Assembly (NCBI GenBank): GCA_026391515.1
Contig: JAPLEC010000304.1
Location: 1-22,696, forward strand
Direction: 5' to 3'
DNA length: 22,696 bases
From: Bacteroidia bacterium
GTDB lineage: Bacteria > Bacteroidota > Bacteroidia > Bacteroidales > VadinHA17
A program made the translations under genes and the position numbers. Position 1 is the first letter of the stretch, and the number at the start of each line of letters is the position of its first letter. The notes below the pieces were generated by a model, which saw only the letters and a list, made by a program, of their open reading frames with translations, did not search any database and was not told the origin of the DNA. Positions 1 through 6,642 of this stretch are shown piece by piece.

Positions 1-49
1 AACCGCATTTAGGACAAACGTATTTAATTGGTTTATTCACTTTGCTCAT
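1..49 (-). CDS. Zinc-ribbon protein, N-terminal fragment (continues beyond the window)
   Basis: An ATG at 49-47 on the minus strand opens a frame that runs off the left edge of the window. The visible 16 residues read MSKVNKPIKYVCPKCG. The CPKCG pair is the first knuckle of a zinc ribbon, so the protein probably binds zinc through two CxxC pairs, the second lying outside the window. The start overlaps the end of the ribbon-helix-helix gene by 17 bases, which points to translational coupling and a shared operon with that gene and the SPFH gene. Function cannot be judged from so short a piece. The call rests on the overlap and the cysteine motif. Confidence 0.55.
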   Translation of the reverse strand, partial: MSKVNKPIKYVCPKCG

Positions 50-218
50 TATTAATGATTTCTGATCTTGTTTTCCATCTGCCCGATTTTCGAAGAGCCT
101 GATCGAGGATATACTCAATTTGTCCGTTCGTGCTGCGGAATTCATCAGCAGCCCAATTTTCCAATGCCTTCAGCTTCTCCGGGTTAATCCTGAGAACAAA
201 TGGTTTTTTCTCACTCAT
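33..218 (-). CDS. Arc-like ribbon-helix-helix DNA-binding protein
   Basis: This 61-residue protein has the Arc/MetJ-type ribbon-helix-helix pattern. A short basic strand (residues 5-11, KPFVLRI) is followed by helix A with ENWAADEFRS and by helix B with NGQIEYILDQAL. The family dimerises and inserts the paired strand in the DNA major groove. I chose ATG 218 because the family pattern begins there; an upstream ATG at 260 would add 14 residues that lie inside the SPFH coding region. The SPFH stop codon (222-220) and this ATG are separated by one base, so translation is probably coupled. No toxin gene is visible beside it, so calling it an antitoxin is not supported. It could autoregulate the cassette. 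Confidence 0.8.
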   Translation of the reverse strand: MSEKKPFVLRINPEKLKALENWAADEFRSTNGQIEYILDQALRKSGRWKTRSEIINNEQSE

Positions 219-219
219 G

Positions 220-1074
220 CTATGAATGTAAAGTACCAGCGTTAACAATAGGTGTGACATCCTTGTCGGCGCAGAGGACCACCATCAGGTTGCTAACCAT
301 AGCAGCTTTCTTTTCTTCATCAAGCTCCACAATTTTCTTATCTGAAAGCTGTTCGAGAGCCATTTGAACCATAGAAACAGCACCCTCGACAATTTTAAAT
401 CTTGCCGCAACGACTGCCGCTGCCTGCTGTCTCCTCAGCATTGCATTTGCTATCTCTTCAGCATAAGCTATGTAGTTGATCCGGGCTTCAATAACCTCGA
501 TCCCCGCAATCATAAGCCTTTCGCGGATCTCTCTTTCAAGCTCCGAGTTAACCTCTTCTCCCCCGCCCCGCAAAGCTATAACAGCATCATGATCCTCTAA
601 ATTATCATAAGGATATAGCCCGGCAAGCTTTCTAAGCGCAGCATCGCTCTGAACCAGCACAAAATGCTGATAATCATCAACATCGAATACTGCTTTATAT
701 GTATCCAGGACCCTCCAGACCAGCACAAAACCGATTTTGATCGGGTTGCCGATCTTATCATTTACCTTAATTGGCTCACTGTTAAAGTTGCGTGCCCTCA
801 AAGATAATTTCCTTTTTGTGTAAAAAGGATTTACCCAGAAGAATCCATTTTCTCTTACAGTGCCTTTGTATGCTCCGAAAAGAACCATCACACATGAGCC
901 GTTAGGGTAAACCACCGTAAAACCAATGATTGTGAAAATAAAAAACAGTACCAGAAGGATACCAAGCCAGATTATTTGAAATGCAAATCCGGCAATTGAA
1001 CCGCCGATAAACAAAAATGCCATCAGCAGAGCTAAATAACCCGAAATGGGTTTTACTGTAAATTCGTTTTTCAT
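220..1074 (-). CDS. SPFH/band 7 domain membrane protein
   Basis: The protein has 284 residues and belongs to the stomatin/prohibitin/flotillin (SPFH, band 7) superfamily, membrane scaffolds that oligomerise on the inner face of the membrane. Two hydrophobic segments at about residues 13-31 and 34-56 anchor it. The band 7 domain begins at VVYPNGSCVMVLFG (about residue 54) and includes the GFFWVNPF segment. It runs to an alanine- and arginine-rich helix (NAMLRRQQAAAVVAAR) that is typical of the end of the domain and often mediates oligomerisation. The gene is the first of a coupled run with the ribbon-helix-helix and zinc-ribbon genes. A good promoter lies just upstream (1100-1130). The exact cellular role of this subgroup is unknown to me. 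Confidence 0.88.
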   Translation of the reverse strand: MKNEFTVKPISGYLALLMAFLFIGGSIAGFAFQIIWLGILLVLFFIFTIIGFTVVYPNGSCVMVLFGAYKGTVRENGFFWVNPFYTKRKLSLRARNFNSEPIKVNDKIGNPIKIGFVLVWRVLDTYKAVFDVDDYQHFVLVQSDAALRKLAGLYPYDNLEDHDAVIALRGGGEEVNSELEREIRERLMIAGIEVIEARINYIAYAEEIANAMLRRQQAAAVVAARFKIVEGAVSMVQMALEQLSDKKIVELDEEKKAAMVSNLMVVLCADKDVTPIVNAGTLHS

Positions 1075-1099
1075 TGTAATTGATATTAATATGATATCA

Positions 1100-1130
1100 C
1101 AAAGATATTATTTTAAATAATACAATGCAA
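1100..1130 (-). promoter_or_regulatory. Bacteroidota-type promoter for the SPFH cassette
   Basis: On the minus strand, TTG (1130-1128) is followed after 20 bases by TATCTTTG (1107-1100), an exact match to the -7 consensus TAnnTTTG with near-ideal spacing. Transcription would start near 1093, about 19 bases before the SPFH ATG. Confidence 0.7.
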
Positions 1131-1131
1131 G

Positions 1132-1156
1132 AAAAAACACAGATTTTTTTCTGTGT
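1132..1156 (-). terminator. Rho-independent terminator after the 65-residue ORF
   Basis: Read on the minus strand, ACACAG, an eight-base A-rich loop and CTGTGT form a hairpin followed directly by a run of six T. It lies 13 bases after the stop codon of the small gene at 1170-1367 and before the SPFH promoter, so it separates two transcription units. The stem is only six base pairs, so strength is uncertain. Confidence 0.6.
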
Positions 1157-1169
1157 CTTCTCATTTTTT

Positions 1170-1367
1170 TTAATAACTCTTTCTGATGTTCGCAATCAGC
1201 CGGCGTGTCAGCCGTTTGCCAGGTACAGGTTTTACCTGCTTTAAAAGGTCAATTACATCGCTGAACTGAGGATAAAAACCCCATGCATCTTCAAAAAGGT
1301 CTATCTCTTCAGTTTTAATATCGCGATATAAAAGAAAAGGAGTAGAAATTAATCCCATAGGCTTCAT
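1170..1367 (-). CDS. Small protein of unknown function (65 residues)
   Basis: I do not recognise this protein. It starts MKPMGLISTPFLLYRD, has an acidic and aromatic centre (EEIDLFEDAWGFYPQF) and ends in a basic stretch (GKRLTRRLIANIRKSY). There is no membrane segment, signal peptide or cysteine. It is probably real. A TATCTTTG -7 element lies at 1413-1406, a terminator follows at 1132-1156, and no better frame covers the stretch. It is downstream of, and in the same direction as, the ECF sigma factor gene, but a palindromic repeat and its own promoter lie between them. A link with the sigma factor, for example as an inhibitor, is only a guess. ATG 1358 (residue 4) is an alternative start. 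Confidence 0.5.
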   Translation of the reverse strand: MKPMGLISTPFLLYRDIKTEEIDLFEDAWGFYPQFSDVIDLLKQVKPVPGKRLTRRLIANIRKSY

Positions 1368-1405
1368 TTTTTATGGAAAACGCAGACGGGAAATTATTAT
1401 TGTAT

Positions 1406-1413
1406 CAAAGATA
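1406..1413 (-). promoter_or_regulatory. -7 promoter element (TATCTTTG) before the 65-residue ORF
   Basis: TATCTTTG on the minus strand matches TAnnTTTG exactly and sits 38 bases upstream of the ATG at 1367. I see no good -33 TTG at the expected distance, so the assignment is tentative. Confidence 0.4.
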
Positions 1414-1422
1414 AAATAGGTT

Positions 1423-1491
1423 TTAGGGCGTTAAGGCTTGAAGGCTTTAGGGCCGTGATGCCCTAATGCCGTAACACCCTAATGCCTTCAA
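1423..1491. repeat. Composite palindromic repeat overlapping the sigma factor stop codon
   Basis: Several inverted repeats are nested here. TTAGGGC (1447-1453) pairs with GCCCTAA (1460-1466) across a six-base loop. TTGAAGGC (1438-1445) pairs with GCCTTCAA (1484-1491). The 15-mer at 1423-1437 pairs with 1468-1482 with two mismatches. CCCTAATGCC also occurs as a direct repeat with period 16 (1461-1470 and 1477-1486). The right end contains the stop codon of the sigma factor gene (1490-1488). It may act as a transcript-end hairpin, but the repeat structure is more elaborate than a plain terminator. Confidence 0.75.
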
Positions 1492-2075
1492 TTCAAAGTA
1501 AGACTGATTTTCTTCTCTTCGATAAGCTTCCGCATGTTTATAAGTGCATATCTCATGCGGCCCAGAGCTGTATTTATACTGACATCGGTAATATTAGCTA
1601 TTTCCTTGAAGCTCAATCCTGCATAGTGACGGAGAATTACAACTTCGCGCTGATCATCAGGCAGATGACTGATCATTTTTCTTACATCTTTCTGTATCTG
1701 TCTTTTGATCATATCATCTTCAACTGTCGATTCAGAGAGTTTTTTTGAATTGAACAGATCTGACTCATAGTCATCATTTGATACTGTGTTCATCTGCTTC
1801 ACCTTGCGAAAATGGTCAATAATGAGATTGTGGGCAATTCGCATGACCCAGGAGATGAATTTTCCGTTATCCTGGTATTTTCCGGCCTTGACAGACTGGA
1901 TCACTTTCATGAAAGTATCCTGAAAAAGATCTTCGGCAAGCGCCTTATCGCGTATATACAAGCTGATATACGTAAAAACTTTATTCTTATGACGGTGGAT
2001 TAAATGCTCAAAGCAGAACTGCTCGCCTTTTATGAACCTCTGTATCAGTTCATAATCGGAAATCATTTTATTCAT
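1488..2075 (-). CDS. ECF-type RNA polymerase sigma factor
   Basis: This 195-residue protein has the two-domain layout of extracytoplasmic-function sigma-70 factors. Region 2 spans about residues 20-90, with AEDLFQDTFMKVIQ and FISWVMRIAHNLIIDHFRK, which bind core polymerase and the -10 region. Region 4 spans about 135-185, with LPDDQREVVILRHYAGLSFKEIA and a helix-turn-helix that reads the -35 region. ATG 2075 gives the usual N-terminus; ATG 2066 is possible. The gene is transcribed divergently from the uvrA-type gene, with 157 bases between them. No anti-sigma factor with a membrane helix lies next to it, which is unusual for classical ECF pairs. Its regulon cannot be read from the sequence. 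Confidence 0.93.
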   Translation of the reverse strand: MNKMISDYELIQRFIKGEQFCFEHLIHRHKNKVFTYISLYIRDKALAEDLFQDTFMKVIQSVKAGKYQDNGKFISWVMRIAHNLIIDHFRKVKQMNTVSNDDYESDLFNSKKLSESTVEDDMIKRQIQKDVRKMISHLPDDQREVVILRHYAGLSFKEIANITDVSINTALGRMRYALINMRKLIEEKKISLTLN

Positions 2076-2136
2076 AGCTCACTCTTTTAAATTACCAAGA
2101 GTAGAGTTGTTTAATAGGCAGTCCTCCTTTATTAAT

Positions 2137-2165
2137 GAAGTATAACGCAACACAAAAGAAAACAA
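2137..2165 (-). promoter_or_regulatory. Possible promoter of the sigma factor gene
   Basis: On the minus strand a TTG is followed after 18 bases by TATACTTC (2144-2137), one base off TAnnTTTG at the fifth position. An AAAGGAGGAC stretch lies at 2130-2121, too far from the ATG at 2075 to be its ribosome binding site. The evidence is weak. Confidence 0.35.
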
Positions 2166-2186
2166 TTTTTTTTGATTTGAAAGTAT

Positions 2187-2194
2187 TACTTTTG
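2187..2194 (+). promoter_or_regulatory. -7 promoter element (TACTTTTG) before the uvrA-type gene
   Basis: TACTTTTG matches TAnnTTTG exactly and lies 38 bases upstream of the ATG at 2233. I see no TTTG at the expected -33 distance; the nearest TTTG (2171-2174) is too close. Confidence 0.4.
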
Positions 2195-2232
2195 GATTTT
2201 AACTAAAAATTTACACGAACGACCAGAAATCA

Positions 2233-5037
2233 GTGATGAACGGGTGCATTGAAATCAAGGGGGCGAAGGTTCACAATCTTAAAAATGTTAGTCTCAATAT
2301 ACCACGAAATAAGCTGGTTATAATAACCGGAATCTCTGGTTCGGGGAAATCGTCGCTGGCATTCGATACCATTTATGCTGAAGGACAAAGACGGTACGTC
2401 GAAAGCCTTTCTTCATATGCCCGTCAGTTTCTCGGCAGGATGAACAAACCTGAAGTCGATTTCATTAATGGAATCCCTCCTGCCATAGCTATCGAACAGA
2501 AGGTAAACTCGCGTAATCCCAGAAGTACAGTAGGTACATCGACTGAAATATATGACTATATCAGGCTCCTTTATGCAAGAATAGGCCGGACATACTCCCC
2601 TGTTTCCGGGAAAGAGGTAAAAAAGCACAGTGTTGACGATATTGTCGATTTCCTGGCAGCTCTGCCAGAAGGAATAAAAGTTATTATCACCTCTTCGGGT
2701 GAAATTCCGGAGAACATTGAAATCTCAGAATATTTTTCATTTCTTGAAAAGCAGGGATATAATCGTATCGAATCAGATGGCGAAATTGTCAGAACAGATG
2801 AAATAAAAGATTATAATTCTTTTAAGCCGGGACAACCGATCAATATTGTGATTGACAGGCTTGTAATCAGCCACTCAGCCGACAATTTCAGCAGGGCAGC
2901 CGATTCTGCACAAATCGCCTTTCATACCGGCCATGGATATTGTCAGGTTGTCATCACCGACAAGGATAAGATCAGGAGAGAGAACTTCTCAAACAAGTTT
3001 GAGGAAGACGGGATAATGTTCGAAGAGCCTTCAGAGTATCTTTTCAGCTTTAATAATCCAATAGGTGCCTGCCCGGTCTGTGAAGGGTATGGTAAGATTA
3101 TCGGAATTGATGAGAGTCTGGTGATTCCCGATCAGAATCTCTCGGTGTACCAAGATGCTATAGTCTGCTGGAAAGGCGAGACTATGAAGAAGTGGAAAGA
3201 GAGGCTTATTGCAAATGCGAAACTGTTTGATTTCCCGATACATAAGCCTTATTACCAGCTTACAGAAGAGCAAAAAGGAATTCTCTGGAAAGGAAACAAA
3301 TATTTCTATGGCTTAAACAGATTTTTCGAACACCTGGAAAAGAAAAAATACAAGATCCAGTACAGGGTTCTTCTAAGCCGCTATCGTGGAAAAACGATCT
3401 GTCATGAATGTAATGGATCAAGACTTAAGAAAGAAGCCGGTTACGTAAAAGTGGCAGGCAAAACTTTACAGGAGCTTGTCACTCTGCCTGTTGATAAATT
3501 GTTGGAATATTTCGGAAAAATATCCCTCCCACCGGAAGATGCTGTGATTGCGGAAAGATTGCTGAAAGAGATCACGATGAGACTTCGGTTCCTGATCGAT
3601 GTCGGACTTCCCTATCTTACACTCGACAGATTATCATCGACATTGTCAGGAGGTGAATCTCAGAGGATCAATCTTTCGACCTCACTAGGCAGTAATCTGG
3701 TCGGTTCCATGTATATTCTGGATGAGCCAAGCATCGGGCTTCATCCACGTGATACTAAACTGCTGATTAAAGTGCTTAAAGAGCTGCGCGACCTCGGAAA
3801 TTCGGTAATTATAGTCGAACATGAAGAAGAGATAATAAGAGCAGCAGATGAAATAGTGGATATGGGGCCTGAGGCAGGGAGACTTGGAGGGCAGGTTGTT
3901 TTTCAGGGAAGTCTTGATCTTACACCTTTAAATCAGTCGCTTACAGCCGGTTATTTAAGCGGCAGACTCACTGTTCCTGTTCCGCAAAAAAGGAGAAAAT
4001 GGAACAGCTTCATTGAAATCAGGGGTGCCAGGGAAAACAATCTGAAGGGCATAAATGTCAGGTTTCCTCTTCATACAATAACTGCTGTCACAGGTGTCAG
4101 CGGATCAGGAAAATCGAGTCTCGTTTCCGAGATACTTTTCAAGGTTCTTTCAAACCGGATAGACGGGAGCAACCTGAAACCCGGCCAGTTCAGGGAAATA
4201 GCCGGAGATATTACATCTCTGACCGGAATAAAGCTGGTCGATCAAAATCCTATAGGTAAGTCAAGCCGGTCAAACCCTGTGACATATCTTAAAGCATACG
4301 ATGAAATCCGGAAGCTTTATTCAGAGCAGCAGGCATCTGTTCAGAATAATTTTAAGGCTTCTCATTTCTCATTTAATATAGAAGGAGGAAGATGCGAAGA
4401 GTGCCAGGGCGAAGGTATTATCAGGGTTGAAATGCAGTTCATGGCTGATGTTGAACTTACCTGCGAAGCCTGCAAGGGGATGAGATTCAGAAAAGATATC
4501 CTGGAAGTCAGGTATCATGGGAAAAATATTTATGACATGCTTGAGATGACTGTTGATGATGCAATTGATTTCTTTGGAAGTCATCCCGGCAGGGGTGAGA
4601 TGCGTATAATAGATAAGCTGAAACCGTTATCGGATGTGGGATTGGGATACATTAAAATGGGACAGTCGTCGAGCACTTTATCGGGGGGAGAAAGCCAGAG
4701 AGTGAAGCTTGCCTATTTTTTAAGTCAGGAGAAAGGGAATGGTCATATCCTGTTCATATTTGATGAGCCGACGACAGGGCTTCATTTTCATGATATAAAC
4801 AAATTGCTTAAATCAATAAATGCTCTTGTGGATCATGGTCATTCAGTGATTCTTATAGAGCATAATCAGGAAATCATTAAAAGCTCCGACTGGGTTATTG
4901 ACCTGGGTCCGGAAGGTGGTGAAGAAGGCGGATATGTGGTATTTGAGGGGAAGCCTGAGGATCTGGCAAAATGTAAGGGATCGTATACAGGGAAATACCT
5001 GGCAAGTAAACTTGGTAATCGGCCCCCAACCTCCTAA
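2233..5037 (+). CDS. uvrA: UvrA family excinuclease ATPase (UvrABC system subunit A or paralogue)
   Basis: The 934-residue protein has two ABC ATPase halves. The first has Walker A GISGSGKSS (about 33-41), signature LSGGESQR (about 471) and Walker B ILDEPSIGLHP. The second has GVSGSGKSS (about 620), LSGGESQR and FDEPTTGLHF. The UvrB-binding region and the insertion domain are present. The cysteine pairs CHEC...GSRLKKEA and CEEC...CEAC are intact. The first zinc module keeps only its second pair (CPVC at 280-283); the usual first CxxC reads EEDG. UvrA scans DNA for damage and loads UvrB. I cannot tell whether this is the main UvrA or a paralogue. ATG 2236 is an alternative start. The last residues, NRPPTS, and the stop codon lie within a palindromic repeat arm. 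Confidence 0.93.
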   Translation: MMNGCIEIKGAKVHNLKNVSLNIPRNKLVIITGISGSGKSSLAFDTIYAEGQRRYVESLSSYARQFLGRMNKPEVDFINGIPPAIAIEQKVNSRNPRSTVGTSTEIYDYIRLLYARIGRTYSPVSGKEVKKHSVDDIVDFLAALPEGIKVIITSSGEIPENIEISEYFSFLEKQGYNRIESDGEIVRTDEIKDYNSFKPGQPINIVIDRLVISHSADNFSRAADSAQIAFHTGHGYCQVVITDKDKIRRENFSNKFEEDGIMFEEPSEYLFSFNNPIGACPVCEGYGKIIGIDESLVIPDQNLSVYQDAIVCWKGETMKKWKERLIANAKLFDFPIHKPYYQLTEEQKGILWKGNKYFYGLNRFFEHLEKKKYKIQYRVLLSRYRGKTICHECNGSRLKKEAGYVKVAGKTLQELVTLPVDKLLEYFGKISLPPEDAVIAERLLKEITMRLRFLIDVGLPYLTLDRLSSTLSGGESQRINLSTSLGSNLVGSMYILDEPSIGLHPRDTKLLIKVLKELRDLGNSVIIVEHEEEIIRAADEIVDMGPEAGRLGGQVVFQGSLDLTPLNQSLTAGYLSGRLTVPVPQKRRKWNSFIEIRGARENNLKGINVRFPLHTITAVTGVSGSGKSSLVSEILFKVLSNRIDGSNLKPGQFREIAGDITSLTGIKLVDQNPIGKSSRSNPVTYLKAYDEIRKLYSEQQASVQNNFKASHFSFNIEGGRCEECQGEGIIRVEMQFMADVELTCEACKGMRFRKDILEVRYHGKNIYDMLEMTVDDAIDFFGSHPGRGEMRIIDKLKPLSDVGLGYIKMGQSSSTLSGGESQRVKLAYFLSQEKGNGHILFIFDEPTTGLHFHDINKLLKSINALVDHGHSVILIEHNQEIIKSSDWVIDLGPEGGEEGGYVVFEGKPEDLAKCKGSYTGKYLASKLGNRPPTS

Positions 5038-5091
5038 AGGGGGCTTTAAATGTATTGAATTTATAAGTCCCCTTTAGGGGATTTAGGGGCA
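5021..5091. repeat. Dispersed palindromic repeat, family A copy 1
   Basis: The left arm (5021-5044, with GGCCCCCAACC and CCTAAAGGGGGC) is complementary, with a few mismatches, to the right arm (5067-5091, with GTCCCCTTTAGGGG and TTTAGGGGCA), giving a long hairpin. The arms and the flank GGGGCAAAAACAAAG just after the right arm recur at 14356-14437. The left arm contains the uvrA stop codon (5035-5037). Confidence 0.8.
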
Positions 5092-5099
5092 AAAACAAA

Positions 5100-5121
5100 G
5101 GGACATTGCATGCAACGTCCC
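5100..5121. repeat. 22-base near-perfect palindrome
   Basis: GGGAC (5100-5104) pairs with GTCCC (5117-5121) around the self-complementary core TTGCATGCAA (5106-5115), with a single A/C mismatch between arm and core. It follows directly on the family A repeat and precedes the convergent end of the secreted-protein gene. It may serve as a transcript-end hairpin for either strand. There is no T tract. Confidence 0.7.
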
Positions 5122-5146
5122 TACAATCATTTAGATATAATTTCTC

Positions 5147-5590
5147 TTATTTCTTAATCTTAAATCCGAACATTATTGCAACACAGCCGCTTGCAGGTGT
5201 ATCACCTGGCTTATTGAATGAAGAGACTTTAACAACAAGCTTAAGCTGCTGGCTTGATTGCAGTTTAAAATCCCATGTTTTAGCGAAGTCCTTATCCTTA
5301 TTTGTATAGAGAACATTTTTTTCCGAGTCCAGAATTTTAAACTCGATGGCAGGTAATTTATCTTCACCAACTATTGCAACCCTGTACTCCATATTGGAGT
5401 AAAATGTTTTATACAGTTCTGCTTCTTCGCCCTCGACAAGGACAGCAGCATGATAATTGCCGTCGTGCTGAAAAGGGCCAAGTTCAGGGAGGCATTCTTT
5501 CTTGGCAAATGCCTTGCATTGTGCATTTGCAGATCCGCTATAGGCAAAAACAAAAAATGCAAGTATCGGTATAATCTTTAATAGTCTCAT
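5147..5590 (-). CDS. Secreted protein of unknown function
   Basis: The 147-residue protein has a clear signal peptide: basic MRLLK, a hydrophobic core to about residue 18, and probable cleavage after ANA (23/24), leaving a mature protein that begins QCKAFAKKECLP. The mature part is about 124 residues, with three cysteines and a beta-rich look (VLVEGEEAELYKTFYS, YRVAIVGEDKLPAIEFKIL). This suggests a small beta-sandwich in the periplasm or at the surface. It lies 20 bases downstream of the lipoprotein gene on the same strand, so the two probably form one operon and may work together. I do not recognise the family. The signal peptide start at 5590 is well supported. Confidence 0.75.
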   Translation of the reverse strand: MRLLKIIPILAFFVFAYSGSANAQCKAFAKKECLPELGPFQHDGNYHAAVLVEGEEAELYKTFYSNMEYRVAIVGEDKLPAIEFKILDSEKNVLYTNKDKDFAKTWDFKLQSSQQLKLVVKVSSFNKPGDTPASGCVAIMFGFKIKK

Positions 5591-5610
5591 AGCTTTTCTA
5601 TATTACGAAT

Positions 5611-6525
5611 CTACATTATGAACGAATTTCTTATCTCAGCAACTACTGATGACAGTTCCTTGAATATTTCGGGAGTCATGTCAGTCTTAACTTCTGATTT
5701 CAGAACAGTAGTATTTGAAGTTTTGTCGTATTCAGGTCTGACAGGGCCGGATGTTATCTTAAATTTATCAAAAACTGCCTTAAGCTTTGAAACCTGGACA
5801 ATAAGTTCATCAACCGAAGGATCTCCTTTGCTGCCCTTAAGCAGGTTCAAAAGTATATCAATTGAAAGCTTCTGGTCAATAATTCTTCCAACGAGCTTAT
5901 TACCGTTAAAATCATTCATATCAACCAGCTGGGTGGAGATATATAGACCTTCAATCCAGCCTCCTACAAGAACTGTTGAAGCAACTGCAGTACGTCCCAT
6001 ATCTTCAAGTTCTGAGTTTGAATTCATGAAAGTCTGCGATACAACATCCATAATGACTTCAGTGTTATTGATATTTGCTTCGAGTTTGTCGATATCCTCC
6101 TGCTGAATTGCCTTTAGAATGCCAAGGCCATCAGCCATCTTCTTGGCAGCATTCATATAATCAATTAACAGCTGGGTTTGCTCATACAAGCTCGCAAAAC
6201 TAAGATCACAGGTATAAATACCCAGATTAAGTGCCATTGCCTTGCTGGTAACATAATTATTCTGATTGGAGACAGGGTTAAGAAGATGCTCATCAAACCT
6301 TGCTCCTGCTGATTTTATAAGCATAGCTGATTCGAGAGGAGAAGGTAATGCATTGAATATTTTTTCGGCCTGTTTAATATCCTGCAAAACCTCAGCATTC
6401 GGAGCCACTGTGACCGTTACATTTTCTTCGGCTGGTTTTTTGCCACCTTTACAGCCTGATAATAAACTGATTATCAGTATAAATACCACTAAAACACCTG
6501 AACTGATTCTGTACTTTCTATTCAT
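5611..6525 (-). CDS. Lipoprotein of unknown function
   Basis: The 304-residue protein begins with a lipoprotein signal peptide: MNRKYR, a hydrophobic stretch and the lipobox LSGC with lipidated cysteine 25. The residues after the cysteine are GGKKPAEEN. The mature part is largely helical with no cysteine pairs apart from one CDLS, and I recognise no enzymatic motif. It contains repeated asparagine- and leucine-rich helices (for example NLGIYTCDLSFASLYEQTQL and LVGRIIDQKLSIDILLNLL). It is the first gene of a two-gene operon with the secreted protein, so both products act in the envelope. An exact -7 element (6552-6545) lies just upstream. Confidence 0.75.
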   Translation of the reverse strand: MNRKYRISSGVLVVFILIISLLSGCKGGKKPAEENVTVTVAPNAEVLQDIKQAEKIFNALPSPLESAMLIKSAGARFDEHLLNPVSNQNNYVTSKAMALNLGIYTCDLSFASLYEQTQLLIDYMNAAKKMADGLGILKAIQQEDIDKLEANINNTEVIMDVVSQTFMNSNSELEDMGRTAVASTVLVGGWIEGLYISTQLVDMNDFNGNKLVGRIIDQKLSIDILLNLLKGSKGDPSVDELIVQVSKLKAVFDKFKITSGPVRPEYDKTSNTTVLKSEVKTDMTPEIFKELSSVVAEIRNSFIM

Positions 6526-6544
6526 GATTTTAATATTTAATTAT

Positions 6545-6552
6545 CAAACGTA
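6545..6552 (-). promoter_or_regulatory. -7 promoter element (TACGTTTG) for the lipoprotein operon
   Basis: TACGTTTG on the minus strand is an exact TAnnTTTG match ending 19 bases before the ATG at 6525, which predicts a leader of about 13 bases. No clear -33 element is visible in the AT-rich DNA upstream. Confidence 0.5.
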
Positions 6553-6618
6553 ATTCACGACTAAATTAGTATAATATTTTTATTTTTCAAAAACACATCA
6601 TGTATTTGACTCTATTTC

Positions 6619-6626
6619 TAACTTTG
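6619..6626 (+). promoter_or_regulatory. -7 promoter element (TAACTTTG) for the 171-residue gene
   Basis: TAACTTTG matches TAnnTTTG exactly, 16 bases before the GTG at 6643. The predicted leader of about 10 bases supports the GTG start over the internal ATG at 6727. The -33 region is not recognisable. Confidence 0.5.
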
Positions 6627-6642
6627 CCAAAAAAATATTCAG

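Noticed and set aside
33..218. Toxin-antitoxin system based on the ribbon-helix-helix gene
   Set aside because: No toxin-like gene is adjacent; the neighbours are an SPFH protein and a zinc-ribbon protein.
33..260. Longer version of the ribbon-helix-helix protein starting at 260
   Set aside because: The extra 14 residues overlap the SPFH coding sequence and lie outside the family pattern; the ATG at 218 directly follows the SPFH stop codon.
2121..2130. AAAGGAGGAC on the minus strand as a ribosome binding site
   Set aside because: No start codon with an open frame lies within the right distance; the sigma factor ATG is about 46 bases away.
5374..5574. Open frame on the plus strand opposite the secreted-protein gene
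   Set aside because: It runs antisense to a gene with a convincing signal peptide and has no promoter or known features.
5618..6106. 162-codon open frame on the plus strand opposite the lipoprotein gene
   Set aside because: Its serine- and threonine-rich translation is what the reverse complement of a leucine/lysine-rich gene gives; the minus frame has a lipobox and promoter.
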